Below, in pieces: positions 1 through 6,948 of a stretch of 9,610 nt of DNA; positions within the stretch are counted from its first letter, which is position 1; each line of letters starts with the position of its first letter. The stretch is taken from the NCBI GenBank assembly GCA_937890655.1, contig CALADT010000126.1:1-9610 (forward strand), in the 5' to 3' direction. This stretch comes from an uncultured Mucispirillum sp. Lineage in GTDB: Bacteria > Chrysiogenota > Deferribacteres > Deferribacterales > Mucispirillaceae. The notes beneath the pieces are model-generated. The model saw only the letters and a list, made by a program, of their open reading frames with translations, had not been told where the DNA came from and ran no database searches. Position numbers and translations under genes: made by a program.

Positions 1-480
1 TCAATGATGGAAACATGGTTGAACCAGACCTTAACAATACTAAAGGTGAAACTATAACCATAAAACACAAAGATGGTCAAACAGCAGGTAGTTTAGACGG
101 TCTTATAATTGAACCTGCTCCAAAAGACAATTTTATTACCCTTACGCCTGACAGTAATGGAGAATATTCTATCAAATTTAAAAATGCAACTCTTAATTCT
201 GGGAACCCTAAAGATGTATTTTTCCAATTTAAGATGATTGATGATAATCAGATTGACCAACACAGATTCAACAATACGAGATGCAAATTTGACTCTAAAA
301 ATAAAATAGTTTATGGAGACTTTAATACAGGACCTGACGGAAGTCATTGCACATTAACTTATACATTAAAGGGGTCTAATAAAAAAGATATCAAAATGGA
401 TAAATTTATTGCAACAATCAATGATGGAAACATGGTTGAACCAGACCTTAACAATACTAAAGGTGAAACTATCACTATAA
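1..480 (+). repeat. Direct repeat, 417-bp period (copies 1-63 and 418-480)
   Basis: Bases 1-63 reappear at 418-480 with two mismatches, at 56/473 and 59/476; the first 55 bases are identical. The period of 417 bp is exactly 139 codons, so reading frame is kept. The second copy runs almost to the stop codon, meaning the last unit is cut off after about 24 residues. Near identity at DNA level points to recent duplication or ongoing homogenisation. More copies may lie upstream of the window. Confidence 0.9.
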
Positions 481-491
481 AAAATCAATAA
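1..491 (+). CDS. C-terminal part of a tandem-repeat protein (5' end outside window)
   Basis: The reading frame is open from the first complete codon (position 3) to the TAA at 489-491, so the true start lies upstream. The visible part is one repeat unit of 139 residues plus the first 24 or so residues of the next: the segment around NDGNMVEPDLNNTKGETI occurs at both the beginning and the end. The unit is polar, rich in Asn, Asp, Lys and Thr, and seems beta-strand-like, with two cysteines (RCKF and SHCTL) that could form a disulfide if the protein is exported. No transmembrane segment or sorting signal is visible at the C-terminus. I do not recognise the family; a surface or secreted repeat protein is a guess from composition. 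A strong terminator follows about 40 nt downstream, so this is the last gene of its transcript. Confidence 0.75.
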   Translation, partial: NDGNMVEPDLNNTKGETITIKHKDGQTAGSLDGLIIEPAPKDNFITLTPDSNGEYSIKFKNATLNSGNPKDVFFQFKMIDDNQIDQHRFNNTRCKFDSKNKIVYGDFNTGPDGSHCTLTYTLKGSNKKDIKMDKFIATINDGNMVEPDLNNTKGETITIKNQ

Positions 492-530
492 AGAGTGTTT
501 AATAAGTTTATTTAAAATATAATATAAACT

Positions 531-580
531 TTAATATAAAACCCTGTTTATTAAACAAATAAATGGGGTTTTTATATTAA
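531..580 (+). terminator. Rho-independent terminator after the repeat-protein gene
   Basis: The segment contains AAAACCC (from 537) that pairs with GGGGTTTT, with an inner TTTATT/AATAAA stem and a run of T after the 3' arm. The outer arms, TTAATATAAAA and TTTTTATATTAA, are also complementary, so the structure is nearly symmetrical. It could also stop the minus-strand nuclease remnant that ends at 583. Confidence 0.8.
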
Positions 581-582
581 GA

Positions 583-1035
583 TTAGTTTATAATAAATTG
601 TATAAATTTATTTTCTTCTTCATTTATTTTATTAATAAAATCTTTCATATTTTCTGTATTTTGTGGTATTAAAAAAATTACATATTCCTGCTTTTATATT
701 TTTAACATTGCTTTTATTTAAAATATCCCCTTGAGTTATGCCACTATTTATTTTACTAGAGTTAATAAGCAGCCCTAACTTTACCCCTAATGTATATATA
801 TGTAACAAGTTGATACATATCTTCCCTATTGACATCTCCTATTTTTTCTATGGTTTTATATTTTGTATCAAGCACCATATTTTAATAAAATAACGTCCCC
901 TTTTTTAATAACAACATCTTTTACTCTATCACTATCCACATAAGCAAATTTACCATTAAAACATTTATCATAAAATGATGGTAAATCATAATACCATCTT
1001 GAACCAAAAGCATAATAATTACGTTTAATATCCAT
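583..1035 (-). pseudogene. Broken McrC-like / PD-(D/E)xK nuclease gene, three frameshifts
   Basis: Four minus-strand pieces in successive frames read as one protein of about 152 residues. Piece 1 (1035-868) starts MDIKRNYYAFGSRWYYDLP and includes VKDVVIKKGDVILL. Piece 2 (from about 875 to 762) has VLDTKYKTI and REDMYQLVTY. Piece 3 (to 632) has TLGVKLGLLINSSKINSG. Piece 4 (684-583) is YVIFLIPQNTENMKDF onward. The order D-V-V-I ... LDTKYK ... DMYQL matches the nuclease core of McrC-type 5-methylcytosine restriction subunits, with the D and DxK residues of a PD-(D/E)xK site. McrC proteins are usually over 300 residues, so the N-terminal part is absent. The start is supported by AAGGAG six bases before ATG, with an in-frame stop upstream, so it may have been a small stand-alone gene. 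No McrB partner is in the window. The frame breaks are visible directly; the family call is inference. Confidence 0.65.
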
Positions 1036-1058
1036 ATATTTCTCCTTACATTATATAG

Positions 1059-1085
1059 TATAGTAATTTTAAAATAATTACTATA
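1059..1085. repeat. 10-bp perfect inverted repeat upstream of the nuclease remnant
   Basis: TATAGTAATT at 1059-1068 is the reverse complement of AATTACTATA at 1076-1085, with a 7-base AT loop. It lies about 25 bases upstream of the remnant's ribosome binding site, where an operator or promoter would sit. There is no T-run, so it is not a terminator. In sequence this AT-rich it could be chance. Confidence 0.4.
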
Positions 1086-1150
1086 AATTTATATTAAAAT
1101 TTTATTTTATTCACTCCATATTAAAAATATTGTTATTTTTGGCATATATA

Positions 1151-1179
1151 TTGCTATTGTTTTTTATGTAATATATATT
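1151..1179 (+). promoter_or_regulatory. Candidate sigma-70 promoter for the 344-aa gene
   Basis: TTGCTA (1151-1156) and TATATT (1174-1179) are separated by 17 bases. The predicted transcription start, near 1186, would give a very short leader with the GGAGG at 1187-1191 almost at its 5' end. The -35 matches consensus at four of six positions and the -10 at five of six. Confidence 0.4.
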
Positions 1180-1197
1180 ATATTTTGGAGGCTTTTT

Positions 1198-2232
1198 ATG
1201 ATAATAAATAATGGTGCATACCTTAATTACCTTAGTACTCGTTTACCTAGTAATGACTTAAACGCTTTAAAAGATGACGGAAACAAAACTGATAATAATA
1301 CTGATAAAAACCCTGTAACAAATAATAAAACAGATGGTGCAAATCAGTCTGCTGATATGGATAGTTTAGATATTAACCCTAATACTAAAGATATCAAAAA
1401 CAACCCTAACACAAAAGATATTAAAAATAACCCTAATACTAAAGACATTAAAGATGACACTAAAGATACAAAAGACGGTATAAAAGTAGATGAAGTGGAA
1501 ACAGAAGCTATTACAAAACCGAAATTTGAATGGAAATATAACACTACAAAAGACGGTTATCTTCCAGAATTTAAACTAGGCCAGTGGGAAAAAACTTCTC
1601 AAACTCTTTTTGGTGATAATGTTATGAAAATTGAAGACCGTTCATTTTCTGTTTTTCTACCACAAGAGTTACAAGATAAAATGGCAAAAGACCCAGAACT
1701 TGCAAAAGAGATTAATGAAAAACTAGAATCATTTTTTAATGACTCCATAAAAGAAAATGAAACACTTGAAAACGGTGCAGAATATCATGTAGTTTCTCAA
1801 CAAATTGCTGTATCTATGGACGCAAATGGCAACATTATGCACTCCTATATAAGAACAGAAAGTTATAGCACAAGTGGAGAACTACCACCTGCTGCAAATG
1901 ATGAAAACGCGCTTGATACACCAAATATAAAACCTGAAGAAAAAGAAGAAAAAGATTTAAATACAAAATATGGTTTTGCCATGTATCAATCTACTATGTT
2001 AGTAAGCTCTAAAGATAAAGAAGCAACTGCTGAAGAAAAAAATAGCAACGCTATGCTTGCAATAGGTGTTCATTCTGTGGTAACATCTGAAACATCTCAT
2101 GTGCAAGGGGAAGAACCTGTTACTAAAATCAGAAAAGCAAATGGTGATATAGTAGAGCTTGAAACAGGTAAATTAATACAAAAACATGCAGGGTATTCTG
2201 AAAACACTCAAAAATATGATACAAAAGCATAA
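1198..2232 (+). CDS. Unrecognised 344-aa protein with Asn/Asp/Lys-rich repeat linker
   Basis: The start is set by GGAGG at 1187-1191, six bases before ATG. There is no signal peptide or membrane segment, so a cytoplasmic location, or export by a non-Sec route, is likely. Residues 1-17 resemble a short ordered N-terminus (MIINNGAYLNYLSTRLP). Residues 18-100 are a low-complexity linker containing three copies of the 9-residue unit NPNTKDIKN/D. Residues 105-300 look folded: aromatic-rich WKYNTTKDGYLPEFKLGQWEK, then charged helices (LPQELQDKMAKDPELAKEINEKL), then beta-like segments (EYHVVSQQIAVSMDANGN). No cysteine is present. I recognise no domain and assign no function. It is monocistronic, with its own promoter candidate and terminator. 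Confidence 0.8.
   Translation: MIINNGAYLNYLSTRLPSNDLNALKDDGNKTDNNTDKNPVTNNKTDGANQSADMDSLDINPNTKDIKNNPNTKDIKNNPNTKDIKDDTKDTKDGIKVDEVETEAITKPKFEWKYNTTKDGYLPEFKLGQWEKTSQTLFGDNVMKIEDRSFSVFLPQELQDKMAKDPELAKEINEKLESFFNDSIKENETLENGAEYHVVSQQIAVSMDANGNIMHSYIRTESYSTSGELPPAANDENALDTPNIKPEEKEEKDLNTKYGFAMYQSTMLVSSKDKEATAEEKNSNAMLAIGVHSVVTSETSHVQGEEPVTKIRKANGDIVELETGKLIQKHAGYSENTQKYDTKA
1375..1455 (+). repeat. Three tandem 27-bp units inside the 344-aa gene
   Basis: The units are 1375-1401, 1402-1428 and 1429-1455, each encoding NPNTKDIK plus N or D. They differ from each other at several third-codon positions, so they are not freshly duplicated. Because 27 is a multiple of three, unit gain or loss changes linker length without breaking the frame. 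Confidence 0.85.
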
Positions 2233-2283
2233 GTTATTGGCACATTTTATATATTAAATTGGAGAAAAGCTATTACTAGCTTT

Positions 2284-2319
2284 AAAACTGGCAAAACTAA
2301 TAATTTTGCCAGTTTTTTT
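2284..2319. terminator. Shared terminator between the 344-aa gene and thiC
   Basis: A perfect 13-bp stem, AAAACTGGCAAAA (2284-2296) with TTTTGCCAGTTTT (2304-2316), encloses a 7-base loop and is followed by more T on the plus strand. On the minus strand the 3' arm also ends in TTTT, so it can serve thiC (stop at 2325) as well, though with a shorter T-run. Confidence 0.85.
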
Positions 2320-2324
2320 ATTTA

Positions 2325-3593
2325 TTACATATCTTTATTTTTTAGTTTTATGGAACAAAATTCCCCACACATGGCACATTCTTCCTTATCCTTATGGCTT
2401 TCCCTACGTTTTTTTACCATATCACTATCAATAGCATAATGCTCCATCATTTTCCAATCAAGCATACTTCTAGCTTTTGACATATTGTTTTGAATATCTA
2501 CACTTAATTTTCTATTTAATGCAGTTTCACCTGCAGCTGCTGCTATTCTTGAAGCTATTATTCCATTATACACATCTTCTTCATTAGGAAGTGATAAGTG
2601 TTCAGCAGGTGTTACATAACATAAATAATCCACTCCACTCATTACTGCAACAGAAGCACCAATGGCAGCAGAAATATGGTCATAACCTGCTCCGTTATCA
2701 ATAACTAAAGGCCCTAATACGTAAAGTGGTGCATTATGGGTTAAAAGTTTTATACTTTCTATTTGGCTTTTTACCTGATTTAATGGCACATGCCCTGGAC
2801 CTTCCACCATTACCTGCACTCCTTCCTGTCTTGATTTTAATACCTGCTGTCCTAAATTTAAAACTTCCTGCATTTGTGCATAATCTGAAGAATCTGCCAA
2901 TGCTCCAGGACGCATTCCGTCCCCTAATGATAATGTAACATTATATTTTTTTGCTATTTTTACTATTCTATCAAATTCCACTAAAAATGGGTTTTCTTTT
3001 TTATTAACTTTCATCCACCTAGCTATCATAGAGCCACCACGAGATACAACACCCATAACCCTGTGTTTTTCTGCATATTCCACAGAAGCCATATCAATAC
3101 CTGTATGGATAGTCATAAAATCCACACCCTGTTCTGCTTGACGTTCTATTTCATCAAAAACTTCTTCCATATCCATATTTTCTATTTCAATATTTTTTTC
3201 ACTTAGTTTTTTTGCAGCCGCATATATAGGCACTGTCCCTATGGGAAGATGTGATGATGAAATCATGGTTTTTCTTATTTCATCTAAATTACCGCCGGTA
3301 GATAAATCCATATATGTATCTGCCCCTGCTTTTTCTACCATTTTTAATTTTTCCATTTCTTCTTTACTAGAACATATTAATGGAGAAGTGCCAATATTTG
3401 CATTAATTTTTATTTTTGCAGGCTGGCCTATTAATAATGGCTTAACATTTTTATGGTTAATATTGCCTAATAATACCATACTACCACTATTTAAACCTTG
3501 TTCCAACTCACTTATAGTTATGCCTTCTTCCTTGCATAAGTCATCTTTATAGTGAGAAAAAAGTGATGAGAGATGTGTGTTTTTTGAAATCAT
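2325..3593 (-). CDS. thiC: Phosphomethylpyrimidine synthase ThiC (HMP-P synthase)
   Basis: ThiC is a radical-SAM enzyme that rearranges aminoimidazole ribotide (AIR) into hydroxymethylpyrimidine phosphate, the pyrimidine half of thiamine, in the cytoplasm. Visible family motifs in order are MDLSTGG (95-101), TIHTG (161-165), SRGGS (184-188), SLGDGMRPG (222-230), EGPGHVP (264-270, His268) and YVTPAEHLSLP (His332); the two His fit the metal-ligand positions of the family. The C-terminal cluster cysteines are C406, C409 and C413 in CAMCGEFC. At 422 residues it is the short form, without the long N-terminal extension of the E. coli enzyme (about 630). AAGGAG at 3605-3600 lies six bases before ATG. 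No other thiamine gene is adjacent. Control is by the TPP riboswitch in its leader. Confidence 0.97.
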   Translation of the reverse strand: MISKNTHLSSLFSHYKDDLCKEEGITISELEQGLNSGSMVLLGNINHKNVKPLLIGQPAKIKINANIGTSPLICSSKEEMEKLKMVEKAGADTYMDLSTGGNLDEIRKTMISSSHLPIGTVPIYAAAKKLSEKNIEIENMDMEEVFDEIERQAEQGVDFMTIHTGIDMASVEYAEKHRVMGVVSRGGSMIARWMKVNKKENPFLVEFDRIVKIAKKYNVTLSLGDGMRPGALADSSDYAQMQEVLNLGQQVLKSRQEGVQVMVEGPGHVPLNQVKSQIESIKLLTHNAPLYVLGPLVIDNGAGYDHISAAIGASVAVMSGVDYLCYVTPAEHLSLPNEEDVYNGIIASRIAAAAGETALNRKLSVDIQNNMSKARSMLDWKMMEHYAIDSDMVKKRRESHKDKEECAMCGEFCSIKLKNKDM

Positions 3594-3660
3594 ATTATAC
3601 TCCTTGAAAGCAGGGCAAGTATAATTAGAAAACTACTGTTATAATTATATAAAAGATTAT

Positions 3661-3745
3661 AAAGTTCCCTGCGAAGGTTCTAACCTTATCAGGTTCAAAG
3701 GGTCAGGTTTCCCTATCTCAGCTTTTTAAAGCACCCCTACTTTCA
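3661..3745 (-). ncRNA. TPP riboswitch (THI element) of thiC
   Basis: Read on the minus strand, the conserved THI-box blocks appear in order: AGGGGTGC (from 3738), GCTGAGATAGGGAAACC, TGACCCTTTGAACCTGAT, GGTTAGAACC and TTCGCAGGGAA. The closing P1 stem is AAAGT (3743-3739) with ACTTT (3665-3661). About 67 bases separate it from the thiC ATG. That stretch holds no T-run terminator, so control is more likely at translation or through an alternative fold near the ribosome binding site. Confidence 0.96.
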
Positions 3746-3757
3746 ATGATACTCTAT

Positions 3758-3779
3758 ATTATAAATATAAATTTGTAAA
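3758..3779 (-). promoter_or_regulatory. Candidate promoter region for the thiC leader
   Basis: On the minus strand TATAAT lies at 3763-3758 and TTTACA at 3779-3774. TATAAT would place the transcription start near 3751, just before the riboswitch P1 stem. TTTACA is too close to TATAAT to be its partner (10 bases), but it is 17 bases from a weaker TAGAGT. The region is right for a promoter; the exact elements are unsure. Confidence 0.4.
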
Positions 3780-3781
3780 TA

Positions 3782-4312
3782 TTATTGTTGGTTAGTTTGA
3801 GATTTTTCAAGTTTTCTTAACCGTCTTTTTTGTAGTTTAACAGCATACCTATAACTAATAAAATAGCCTATTATGGCAAAAATTACCATATAACTAATAC
3901 TTCCTAAAATAATAGGTTTCCCCCACTCTATAAACGTGAGTTTTATGCCGTTCATAACACCGTCTGCAAAAAAACTTGTAAATTCATCATACCCACCAAT
4001 ATTATGACCCATAATAACAGAGCCTGTTATATAGTAAAGGTATAAAAGTGGAATATTTGTAAAGGCGTTACTAACCCATGTCATAGCAAGACCTATGGGT
4101 AAACTAAAATGGAATTTAAAAAAACGGCAGATTAGCCATATAAATAACACAATATTCATCTGCCAGACCATTGGAGTAAAGCCACAAAAAAGCCCAACAG
4201 CAGTGCCCCTTGCAATATATTCAGGGTGCTCGCGTTCCTTTTTAATAGGCACGATTAATTTCATGTAAGAATATCTATAAAGTCTGTTTAAGTAATTTCT
4301 TCTTTTTTGCAT
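3782..4312 (-). CDS. DUF2062 family inner-membrane protein
   Basis: The block HPEYIARGTAVGLFCGFTPM (29-48), a small-residue-rich hydrophobic start followed by G-x-T-P, is the typical DUF2062 signature. Predicted membrane segments are roughly residues 36-62, 72-100 and 132-155. Both ends are strongly basic (MQKRRNYLNR and LQKRRLRKLEK), suggesting cytoplasmic tails. Its length of 176 residues is normal for the family. Function is unknown in general; relatives occur alone or fused to glycosyltransferases. TGGAG precedes the ATG by about six bases. The gene stands alone between thiC (same strand, with its own leader) and a divergent membrane-protein gene, so no partner is implied by context. Confidence 0.85.
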   Translation of the reverse strand: MQKRRNYLNRLYRYSYMKLIVPIKKEREHPEYIARGTAVGLFCGFTPMVWQMNIVLFIWLICRFFKFHFSLPIGLAMTWVSNAFTNIPLLYLYYITGSVIMGHNIGGYDEFTSFFADGVMNGIKLTFIEWGKPIILGSISYMVIFAIIGYFISYRYAVKLQKRRLRKLEKSQTNQQ

Positions 4313-4331
4313 TCATACTCCACTATGAAAT

Positions 4332-4360
4332 CTTTTACCATATTTTATAATTTATATCAA
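4332..4360 (-). promoter_or_regulatory. Candidate sigma-70 promoter for the DUF2062 gene
   Basis: On the minus strand TTGATA (4360-4355) is followed after 17 bases by TAAAAG (4337-4332). The -35 is one base from consensus; the -10 matches four of six. Transcription would begin near 4325, a little over ten bases before the ATG. Confidence 0.35.
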
Positions 4361-4443
4361 TGAAAAGAAATAAAATAATAATATTTATAAAAAAATTCAT
4401 AAATTATGCTAGACTAAATTTCCCTTTTTTATTAATATAAAGT

Positions 4444-6171
4444 ATGAATAAAACAGTAATGGTATTTTTAAGGTTTCTTTTTGGATTTTTACTTCTTTAT
4501 GTATTATCTGTATTTATTGATAAACAAGGTATGGTTATATATGCAGTTACAGTTATACTCACTTCTGTGCCTATATTTTTAAATAGTGCAGCCCGTTACA
4601 GCCTTAAAAAAGAAATAAAACTTATAGAGCTTGAAGAAAGTAAAAAACTATATAAATTCTTTTCAGGGAAAACTTTAGGCTATATTTTACTTATATTACT
4701 ATCCCTAACTTTTGGGTTTATTATACCTGTTAGAATATTTTTGTTTTCTTCTTTGGAGTTTTTACTTTTACTCTTAATATTCCCACTTCTTTTTGTTGCT
4801 AAAATCATAAGTAAAAAACTTGTGCTTGCAATTTATAATAATAAATTTGCTCCATATAAAATAGAAAACTTATCATACATTTTAACATCATTTTTAGTGG
4901 CTATAATTTTCCCTGTTATTACATACTATTTAAAAAATATAAATTTACATATCCCATTTTTAGATAATAGTATTAATGATTTAGAGTATAATTATACAGC
5001 CTATATGATAGGCACACTTTTAGAGCTTTTTGATGATATTGTAAATGCTATACTTAATTTAGAAATAATCCACTCTGCACCACTGTGGGTGTTTTTAATG
5101 GTGCTTATAATCCTTAGTGGTGGTGGGTTTATTTTTTATGGCATAGTTAGTTTTATTAGCTTCTTTTTTATAAGAAAAGAAAATTTTATAAAAGTATTCC
5201 AAAGCCCTGCACAAAGTGATACCCAAAAAATAAATAAATTTTTAACAAGCTTTATTATTATACTTTTTACTATTTTCATATACCCATCTATTTTTGCTGC
5301 TATTACATACTTTTCTGCTGCAAAACAAGAAATAGTTACGAAAACTATTGATGCTAACAGGGTAGCTGTGGAAGTTATAAACGGTGTAAAATATAAAGCC
5401 GGCACTATAAACCAAATGCAAATAGCTTCAGATATGGCTTACGGTGCAGCTTATGACGATATGGTTGCATCTATTAATAAAATGTATGATGATATTTTAA
5501 AAAATACAGATAACTATTTGGATTGGTATTACAGTTTATCTGCAGAATATTCAAGGCTTTTTAAATTAATAACAGGCTCCATAGAAGAATATATGGCAAA
5601 TAAACTAAAAGAAGAATTACTTGATAATGTATCTTCTGAAATAAACTTAAATACAGCTGATAAAAATATTGAAAAACTAAAAGAAAATATAAACACTATT
5701 TTAGAAAATAATAAAATAAAAGATAATACAGTATTATATAATATTACAACAGAAATTAATACAGGTGATATTTATTCTCTTGCAGAAATAGAGCCTATGC
5801 TTAATATGAAAGAACGAGTTATGGCTTCAACAGGTGGTGCAATAGCTGCTGGGGCTGTGGTTGGCACAATAGCTAGTAAAGTGGCTGCAAAAACAGGGTT
5901 TAAGGCAGCAGCAAAAGCAGCTGCAAAAGCTGCAGCAGGTAAAGCAGCAAGTGCAGCAGCTGGAGTTGCAGCAGGGGTAGTTTCTTCCATATTTACTTCC
6001 CCCATAGGTGGTGCTGCTATTGGAACAGCAACAGGGGTAGCCATAGATAAAGGGCTTTTAAAATTAGAAGAAATAGTAAATAGAGAAGATTATAAAATGG
6101 AAATAACTTCTTCCATAGAATTAAGCAGAAAAGAAATGATAGATAATGTTAATAAGGCTTTTAATAAATAA
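4444..6171 (+). CDS. 575-aa polytopic membrane protein with Ala/Gly-rich hydrophobic C-terminal segment
   Basis: The N-terminal half has about seven hydrophobic helices: residues 6-25, 29-48, 78-100, 103-120, 143-163, 213-243 and 266-291. Residues 292-460 are polar and mostly helical, perhaps coiled coil (EEYMANKLKEELLDNV, KNIEKLKENINTILEN), and probably lie outside the membrane. Residues 463-535 form a long Ala/Gly-rich stretch (GGAIAAGAVVGTIASKVAAK, then AAAKAAAKAAAGKAA, then IGGAAIGTATGVAIDKGLLK) resembling glycine-zipper membrane segments. The tail LEEIVNREDYKMEITSSIEL is charged. Proteins ending in this zipper plus DKxLLKLxExxNRE arrangement occur widely as uncharacterised membrane proteins; I cannot give a function. 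No clear Shine-Dalgarno precedes ATG 4444 (only AAAG), so the start is less certain; ATG 4459 is the alternative. The stop codon abuts that of the convergent gene, with no room for a terminator. Confidence 0.8.
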   Translation: MNKTVMVFLRFLFGFLLLYVLSVFIDKQGMVIYAVTVILTSVPIFLNSAARYSLKKEIKLIELEESKKLYKFFSGKTLGYILLILLSLTFGFIIPVRIFLFSSLEFLLLLLIFPLLFVAKIISKKLVLAIYNNKFAPYKIENLSYILTSFLVAIIFPVITYYLKNINLHIPFLDNSINDLEYNYTAYMIGTLLELFDDIVNAILNLEIIHSAPLWVFLMVLIILSGGGFIFYGIVSFISFFFIRKENFIKVFQSPAQSDTQKINKFLTSFIIILFTIFIYPSIFAAITYFSAAKQEIVTKTIDANRVAVEVINGVKYKAGTINQMQIASDMAYGAAYDDMVASINKMYDDILKNTDNYLDWYYSLSAEYSRLFKLITGSIEEYMANKLKEELLDNVSSEINLNTADKNIEKLKENINTILENNKIKDNTVLYNITTEINTGDIYSLAEIEPMLNMKERVMASTGGAIAAGAVVGTIASKVAAKTGFKAAAKAAAKAAAGKAASAAAGVAAGVVSSIFTSPIGGAAIGTATGVAIDKGLLKLEEIVNREDYKMEITSSIELSRKEMIDNVNKAFNK

Positions 6172-6834
6172 TTAAGGCTCTATATCATCTTCTTTAATAA
6201 TATTATCATTCATTTCATGGTATATTTTATATGTATCCCAGTTATATTTTACTCTATCTATCATATACCTGTTTAAAAAATCAAACATGGCCTTATTTTG
6301 ACTATTAGCTAAATCTAAATTCTGTGGCATAATATCGTTAGTAGGAAGTGTTATGGTAATAGCTTTTAGTTTCTTTTCAAACCCTTCTTTTTTTAACCTT
6401 GCTTGAGTATGTTTTGAATATTCTTCTTTCCATGCTTGCTCCATATTTTTACTATAAAGCTCTCGTTCCTGCATTAAAGCGTCTGATTTCATACTATAAT
6501 TTTCAAACTGTTCTTTTGTTAATATATTTTCAAGGTTATATTTATATTCGCTATAAAGAGTTCTTCTTTTAGCCATAAACATATCACGTTCTGCAGTATA
6601 TTTTAATACATATTTGGCAGAAAGCATATTTACTGCTTCCACTTGGTCAGGTGTTAGCCCTGCATTTTTTAAAAAGTGGGTGTTATAAACTCTATCTGCT
6701 AATACATCCATAGAATAAGGGTTACCTTCTACTTTACTAAAAATAACAGGCATAATAGCAGCACCAGTTATACCACCTAATATAAAAACTACTAAAAAAA
6801 CAAGTATTATTTTAATATTTGTTTTATTTTTCAT
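6172..6834 (-). CDS. Membrane-anchored periplasmic LTxxQ-type protein (CnrX/Spy-like sensor)
   Basis: Residues 9-31 form one N-terminal membrane helix (LVFLVVFILGGITGAAIMPV) after a basic start, so the rest should face the periplasm. The body is helical, with LTPDQVEAVNML (60-71) and LTKEQFENY (105-113). This repeated LT-x-x-Q pattern is seen in Spy/CpxP and in CnrX-type heavy-metal sensors. Residues 80-155 look like a long antiparallel helical hairpin. It has several Met and His residues but no cysteine, and metal ligands cannot be assigned by eye. It is the third gene after an ECF sigma factor and a probable anti-sigma factor, the same set of parts as cnrYXH. Sensing of metal or envelope stress is inferred from this. 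It has no strong ribosome binding site, and its ATG lies 3 nt after the stop of the displaced anti-sigma tail frame, which suggests translational coupling. Confidence 0.72.
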   Translation of the reverse strand: MKNKTNIKIILVFLVVFILGGITGAAIMPVIFSKVEGNPYSMDVLADRVYNTHFLKNAGLTPDQVEAVNMLSAKYVLKYTAERDMFMAKRRTLYSEYKYNLENILTKEQFENYSMKSDALMQERELYSKNMEQAWKEEYSKHTQARLKKEGFEKKLKAITITLPTNDIMPQNLDLANSQNKAMFDFLNRYMIDRVKYNWDTYKIYHEMNDNIIKEDDIEP

Positions 6835-6837
6835 ATA

Positions 6838-6948
6838 TTAGTATAACCCCGTATTAAAATAGTCTGTTACCATAAATTCTGCCATACCAGCATCATAATG
6901 GGAAAATAAATTAAGTGCTAATAAAACAGCAGCAGCTGCCACCACAAT
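6838..6948 (-). pseudogene. Displaced C-terminal part of the anti-sigma factor (membrane helix and tail)
   Basis: In a different frame from the upstream gene, 36 codons read IVVAAAAVLLALNLFSHYDA and continue to a TAA at 6840-6838. This is a membrane helix with a short polar tail, what an anti-sigma factor should carry at this point. It has no start codon or ribosome binding site of its own, and the frame is closed just upstream by a TAA inside the inverted repeat. Its stop sits 3 nt before the next gene's ATG, as expected for the original gene end. Removing 44 nt joins it in frame to VYKKF of the upstream part, giving about 174 residues. Confidence 0.75.

Noticed and set aside
632..835. A separate 67-aa minus-strand gene
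   Set aside because: It is only the third piece of the broken nuclease gene; neighbouring frames supply its natural beginning and end, and its ATG has no good ribosome binding site.
1036..1197. A further gene or RNA in the gap before the 344-aa gene
   Set aside because: The gap is AT-rich with frequent stops; only the divergent start signals and a 10-bp inverted repeat can be supported.
1375..1455. CRISPR-like array
   Set aside because: The three 27-bp units are contiguous with no spacers and are codon-aligned within an open reading frame.
3241..3552. 103-aa plus-strand frame within thiC
   Set aside because: It is antisense to well-conserved ThiC motifs and has no ribosome binding site.
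5772..6044. 90-aa Pro/Ala-rich minus-strand frame
   Set aside because: It is the antisense of the Ala/Gly-rich segment of the 575-aa protein; low-complexity GCN codons keep the opposite strand open by composition.
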